From assembly GCA_030151765.1 (NCBI GenBank), contig JASLCW010000017.1:1-8373 (forward strand): a stretch of DNA of 8,373 nt, read 5' to 3'. The translations under genes and the position numbers were made by a program. This document shows, in pieces, positions 5,879 to 8,373 of the stretch. This DNA is from Marmoricola sp. GTDB lineage: Bacteria > Actinomycetota > Actinomycetes > Propionibacteriales > Nocardioidaceae. Below the pieces are notes generated by a model. That model was given only the letters and a program-made list of their open reading frames with translations, had not been told where the DNA came from and searched no databases. Each line of letters begins with the position of its first letter. Positions within the stretch are counted from its first letter, which is position 1.

Positions 5879-5994
5879 GCGTCATCCCCACCTCTTGGCG
5901 GCGTTTACCCGTGACGAGGAGTGCGTGCCGCTTGCCGACTGGTCAGGCGGATCGCGCAAGGCATGACGACCTCATTCCCTTCGTCGCAGCCCCA

Positions 5995-6032
5995 CCCGGC
6001 AACCGCCGGGCCCCCGGCCGGCCGTGCCGGCC
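5995..6032 (+). repeat. Two hairpins just upstream of the adhesin-sortase ribosome-binding site
   Basis: CCCGGC-AACC-GCCGGG (5995-6010) and GGCCGGC-CGT-GCCGGCC (6016-6032) are perfect stems. The second ends eight bases before the GAAGGG ribosome-binding site. They may influence translation or mRNA stability of the following gene. The rest of the 225-bp spacer (5879-5994) shows no ORF and no convincing promoter. Confidence 0.45.
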
Positions 6033-6040
6033 TCAAGAAA

Positions 6041-6046
6041 GAAGGG
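6041..6046 (+). promoter_or_regulatory. Ribosome-binding site of the adhesin-sortase gene
   Basis: GAAGGG lies six bases before GTG 6053. It argues against the in-frame TTG at 6047 and against extensions starting further upstream, which would run through the hairpin leader. Confidence 0.7.
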
Positions 6047-6052
6047 TTGATC

Positions 6053-7930
6053 GTGAGAACAACCAACAAGCATCACCAAGGAAAGGCGCGCGCCCTCGCT
6101 GCCTCACTCCTGGCCATCGTGGCGACGCTCGCCGTGATGGCCACGTCCACCCCCGCGATCGCGGCCGAGCCCGGCGTGGGCGACCCCGTCTATGTCGGTG
6201 CCGAACTCCAGGGCTACGGCGGCACCGGCCTGCACGCGATCTACACGAAGCCCCCGGCCGACCCGAACAATCCCGGGCCTGCCGACTACTGGGCCTACTG
6301 CATCGAGCACAACGTCACCGCCAAGGACTACGTCGACGGGAACGTCGAAGCATCGGGCTCCTACCTGGGCAGCAACTACTACACGAGCACGACCATCCAG
6401 GGGAAGGTCCTCTGGATCCTCGCGCACAGCTACCCCTACATGAGCCTGTCCGACTTCGGGACCGCCGTCGGACATCCCAACATCTCGGCGAACGACGCGA
6501 TCGAGGCCACTCAGTACGCCATCTGGCGCTACACCGACCTCAACTACGACGCCAACTGGGGCTGGACCACGAACGACTCGAAGGATGCCTACTGGTACCT
6601 GGTCAACGGAGCCAATGCCAGCAACGGCATGACTCCCGGGGACCTCCCGGCCGTCACGGCCTCGATCACCGCACCGGCAGGCGCTCAGGACGCCGACACC
6701 CTGGTGGGTCCCTTCACGGTCCACACCAACCAGGCCACCGCGAGTGTCACTACCAACCCGGCGTACGACATCACCGACGCCCAGGGGAATCCGATCAACG
6801 CCGGGGCGGTCACGGACGGTCAGCAGATCTACCTGGACCTCCGCGGCAGCAAGACCGCGGGATCGGCGACGGTCACCGTCGCGGCGAAGGGCTCGAATGT
6901 CACCGGCCGGATCCTCTCGGTGCCGAACCAGGCCGGCGGCACGCCGACGTCCACCGACCACGCCCAGTCGCTGATCATGGTGGCTCCGACCAGTGCCACG
7001 GTCTCGGCCGACGCCCGTGTGGCATGGGCCGCTACTCCGGTACCGCCGTCCCGCGGCACCCCTAGTGTAACGACGCGCGCGTCCGCATCGAAGGTCGTCG
7101 TCGGCAAGCCGCTGCACGACACCGTGACGATCTCCGGCTTCAAGCCCGGAGGAAGCTCGACCGGAACCGCCAAGCTGTACGGACCCTTCACCTCCCGGGC
7201 GGCCGCGCGTTGCACCAAGGCGAACCTGGCCGGGACCGCGAGCTTCACACCGCGCAACGGCACCGTACGGACGACATCGGTCACGGTCGGCAGGCCCGGC
7301 TACTACACCTGGGTGGCGTCGATCTCGGCCGATGCCGACAATGCAGCGGCCACGCATGCCTGTGGGCTGGTGAGCGAAACGACACTGGTCCACAAGCCGT
7401 CGTACGGAACTCCCGTCGTGGACACCGGCTTCTCGGGCATCGAGCCCGGCAGCCTCGCGGCGCGTCTGATGGCGACGGCCCCCATGACGGTCCGGTACGC
7501 CGGCGTCGGCGTCTCGTCGGCGAAGGCGAACTCCACCGGCATCATCAAGGGTCACGTGGTCGTCCCCCACAATGTCGCGCAGCTCGGCTTCCTGACTCCG
7601 TCGGCCGGGCTCGCTGACGCCGTCGGCACCACCGTGATCGTCGGCCACGTCTCGGACGACCGCGACGCTCCCGGCGCCTTCTACCGCCTCACCAAGGCGA
7701 AGAAGGGACAGGTCATCACGGTCCGCCAGGGCGGTCACGCCTACCGGTTCAAGGTGACCAGCACCAAGACCTACACGCGTGCCCACAACGGTCACCCGCC
7801 GGCCTCGGTCTTCAGCACCACGGGCAAGCACGCACTGGTCCTGATCAGCTGCGCCGCCAAGGTCGTCTACCCCGACGGCCACTTCCACTACACCCGCAAC
7901 ATCGTCGTCACCGCGACTCCGATCGCGTAG
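6053..7930 (+). CDS. Secreted thioester-domain adhesin fused to a class F-like sortase domain
   Basis: The protein has 625 residues from GTG 6053. A signal peptide (MRTTNKHHQGKARA plus a hydrophobic core) ends at about TPAIA|AEP, residue 37. Residues about 40-195 form a TQXA/thioester domain: Cys83 in YWAYCIEHN and Gln154 in EATQYAIWRYTD are the pair that forms the internal thioester, used to bond covalently to host or surface amines. Residues about 198-330 and 335-448 are beta-rich Ig-like domains, the second with Cys387 and Cys437. Residues about 455-625 are a sortase: VIVGHVSDDRDAPGAFYRL (His532), LVLISC (Cys600) and YTRNIVV (Arg615) give the complete triad, with spacing typical of actinobacterial class F enzymes. 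No LPXTG signal and no C-terminal membrane segment are present, so it is secreted or held by an uncleaved signal. Fusion of adhesin and transpeptidase is unusual. Its substrate is unknown. Confidence 0.93.
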   Translation: MRTTNKHHQGKARALAASLLAIVATLAVMATSTPAIAAEPGVGDPVYVGAELQGYGGTGLHAIYTKPPADPNNPGPADYWAYCIEHNVTAKDYVDGNVEASGSYLGSNYYTSTTIQGKVLWILAHSYPYMSLSDFGTAVGHPNISANDAIEATQYAIWRYTDLNYDANWGWTTNDSKDAYWYLVNGANASNGMTPGDLPAVTASITAPAGAQDADTLVGPFTVHTNQATASVTTNPAYDITDAQGNPINAGAVTDGQQIYLDLRGSKTAGSATVTVAAKGSNVTGRILSVPNQAGGTPTSTDHAQSLIMVAPTSATVSADARVAWAATPVPPSRGTPSVTTRASASKVVVGKPLHDTVTISGFKPGGSSTGTAKLYGPFTSRAAARCTKANLAGTASFTPRNGTVRTTSVTVGRPGYYTWVASISADADNAAATHACGLVSETTLVHKPSYGTPVVDTGFSGIEPGSLAARLMATAPMTVRYAGVGVSSAKANSTGIIKGHVVVPHNVAQLGFLTPSAGLADAVGTTVIVGHVSDDRDAPGAFYRLTKAKKGQVITVRQGGHAYRFKVTSTKTYTRAHNGHPPASVFSTTGKHALVLISCAAKVVYPDGHFHYTRNIVVTATPIA

Positions 7931-7938
7931 CGACACCC

Positions 7939-7998
7939 ACCGCGGCGTGGTGGCGCTCCGTCTCCGGGCGGGCGTCGCCACGCCGCGGTCGTCTTTCC
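7939..7998 (+). terminator. Strong terminator after the adhesin-sortase gene
   Basis: ACCGCGGCGTGG (7939-7950) and CCACGCCGCGGT (7978-7989) form a perfect 12-bp stem around a 27-base loop, nine bases past the stop. It is followed by the T-rich CGTCTTTCCT. This separates the gene from the downstream cheR. Confidence 0.75.
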
Positions 7999-8032
7999 TC
8001 AGGTTCGCCCACCCCCGTCCGATCAGTACGGC

Positions 8033-8373
8033 GTGAGCCTGTCGCCGACCTCCTTCGCCTACGTCTCCGCGCTGGTACGGCGTGAGACCGCGGTGATCTA
8101 CGACGCCGGCAAGGAGTACCTGGTCGAGGCCCGGCTGCTCCCCCTGGCACGTGAGGCGGGAGAAGCGGACGTCGATGCCTATGTCCTCCGGATCCAGCGG
8201 GATCTCGTCGAGGCACGCAAGGCGATCGACGCGCTGACCATCAACGAGACATCGTGGTTCCGGGACAATGCGCCGTACCAGGCCTTCACGGATGTGATGC
8301 TGCCGGCGCTCCTCTCCGCCCGTACGACGAGCCGCTGCCTGCGGATCTGGTCGGCGGCCTGCTCGAGCGGGCA
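8033..8373 (+). CDS. cheR: Chemotaxis protein methyltransferase CheR (5' part)
   Basis: 113 codons are present before the right edge. The protein begins MSLSPTSFAYVSALVRRETAV, the CheR N-terminal helical domain (also IYDAGKEYLVEARLLPLAREAG). It then has the family signature ALTINETSWFRD (67-78) and the start of the SAM-binding motif I, RIWSAACSSG (104-113). CheR transfers methyl groups from S-adenosylmethionine to glutamates of chemoreceptors in the cytoplasm. GTG 8033 is the only reasonable start in this frame after the terminator. No clear ribosome-binding site precedes it, so it may be weakly translated or leaderless. Its product is cytoplasmic and it is separated by a terminator, so it is probably unrelated to the surface genes to its left. 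Confidence 0.9.
   Translation, partial: MSLSPTSFAYVSALVRRETAVIYDAGKEYLVEARLLPLAREAGEADVDAYVLRIQRDLVEARKAIDALTINETSWFRDNAPYQAFTDVMLPALLSARTTSRCLRIWSAACSSG

Noticed and set aside
5879..5994. Cyclic di-GMP-I or other known riboswitch in the adhesin-sortase leader
   Set aside because: I looked for the GCACAGGGCAAACC-like core and GAAA tetraloop of the c-di-GMP-I class and did not find them; only generic hairpins are supported.
5921..6052. N-terminal extension of the adhesin-sortase gene to GTG 5921
   Set aside because: It would put non-signal-like residues before an obvious signal peptide and run through two hairpins; the ribosome-binding site at 6041-6046 supports GTG 6053.
6104..7981. 625-codon open frame on the minus strand opposite the adhesin-sortase gene
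   Set aside because: Arg/Gly/Val-rich shadow translation with no recognisable domain; the plus-strand frame holds the complete thioester and sortase motifs.
1..8373. CRISPR arrays, tRNA or rRNA genes, and insertion sequences
   Set aside because: No regularly spaced repeats, no tRNA cloverleaf pattern, no rRNA stretches and no transposase motifs were seen on either strand; the inverted 23-bp elements alone do not make an insertion sequence.

Overview
The window comes from a high-GC Gram-positive bacterium, almost certainly an actinobacterium. The signs are GC-rich codon use, GTG and TTG starts, a class F-type sortase fold, a thioester (TQXA) adhesin domain and SdrD-B/DUF7507-like wall-protein domains. 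A partial cheR at the right edge suggests a chemotactic, probably motile, lineage. I cannot name the genus.

Left part (1-4041, minus strand): a tightly packed run of three genes for exported proteins. In transcription order these are a ~1075-residue secreted multidomain surface protein (N-terminal CnaB/SdrD-like domain, apparent beta-propeller, SdrD-B domain, two related C-terminal beta-sandwich domains, and a C-terminal PNTG with no anchor), a 250-residue lipoprotein whose ATG overlaps the preceding stop (TGATG), and the first 19 codons of another signal-peptide protein that begins 2 nt after the lipoprotein stop.

Middle part (about 4140-5848): a divergent pair, an integral-membrane fatty acid hydroxylase of the alkylglycerol monooxygenase-like type (minus) and a TetR-family repressor (plus). 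They share a 64-67 bp spacer holding a 35-bp two-layer dyad, a very good TetR operator candidate. The pair is bracketed by nearly identical inverted 23-bp hairpin elements (GACCCCC-N4-GGGGGTC followed by ATTTC, one mismatch), with a third, degenerate hairpin at the hydroxylase stop. These may be outward-facing terminators, the ends of an inserted cassette, or shared regulatory hairpins ahead of the two flanking surface-protein genes.

Right part (5844-7930, plus strand): a leader with five short perfect hairpins, then a 625-residue secreted protein joining an N-terminal thioester adhesin domain (Cys83/Gln154) to Ig-like domains and a C-terminal sortase domain with an intact His532-Cys600-Arg615 triad. 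This is the most unusual object in the window: a predicted covalent adhesin that carries its own transpeptidase domain where an LPXTG signal is normally found. A strong hairpin terminator follows, then the 5' part of cheR.

Taken together, two divergently transcribed cell-surface units flank a TetR/lipid-hydroxylase pair. A functional link between them (the sortase-adhesin acting on the PNTG-ended secreted protein) is attractive but is only an inference.
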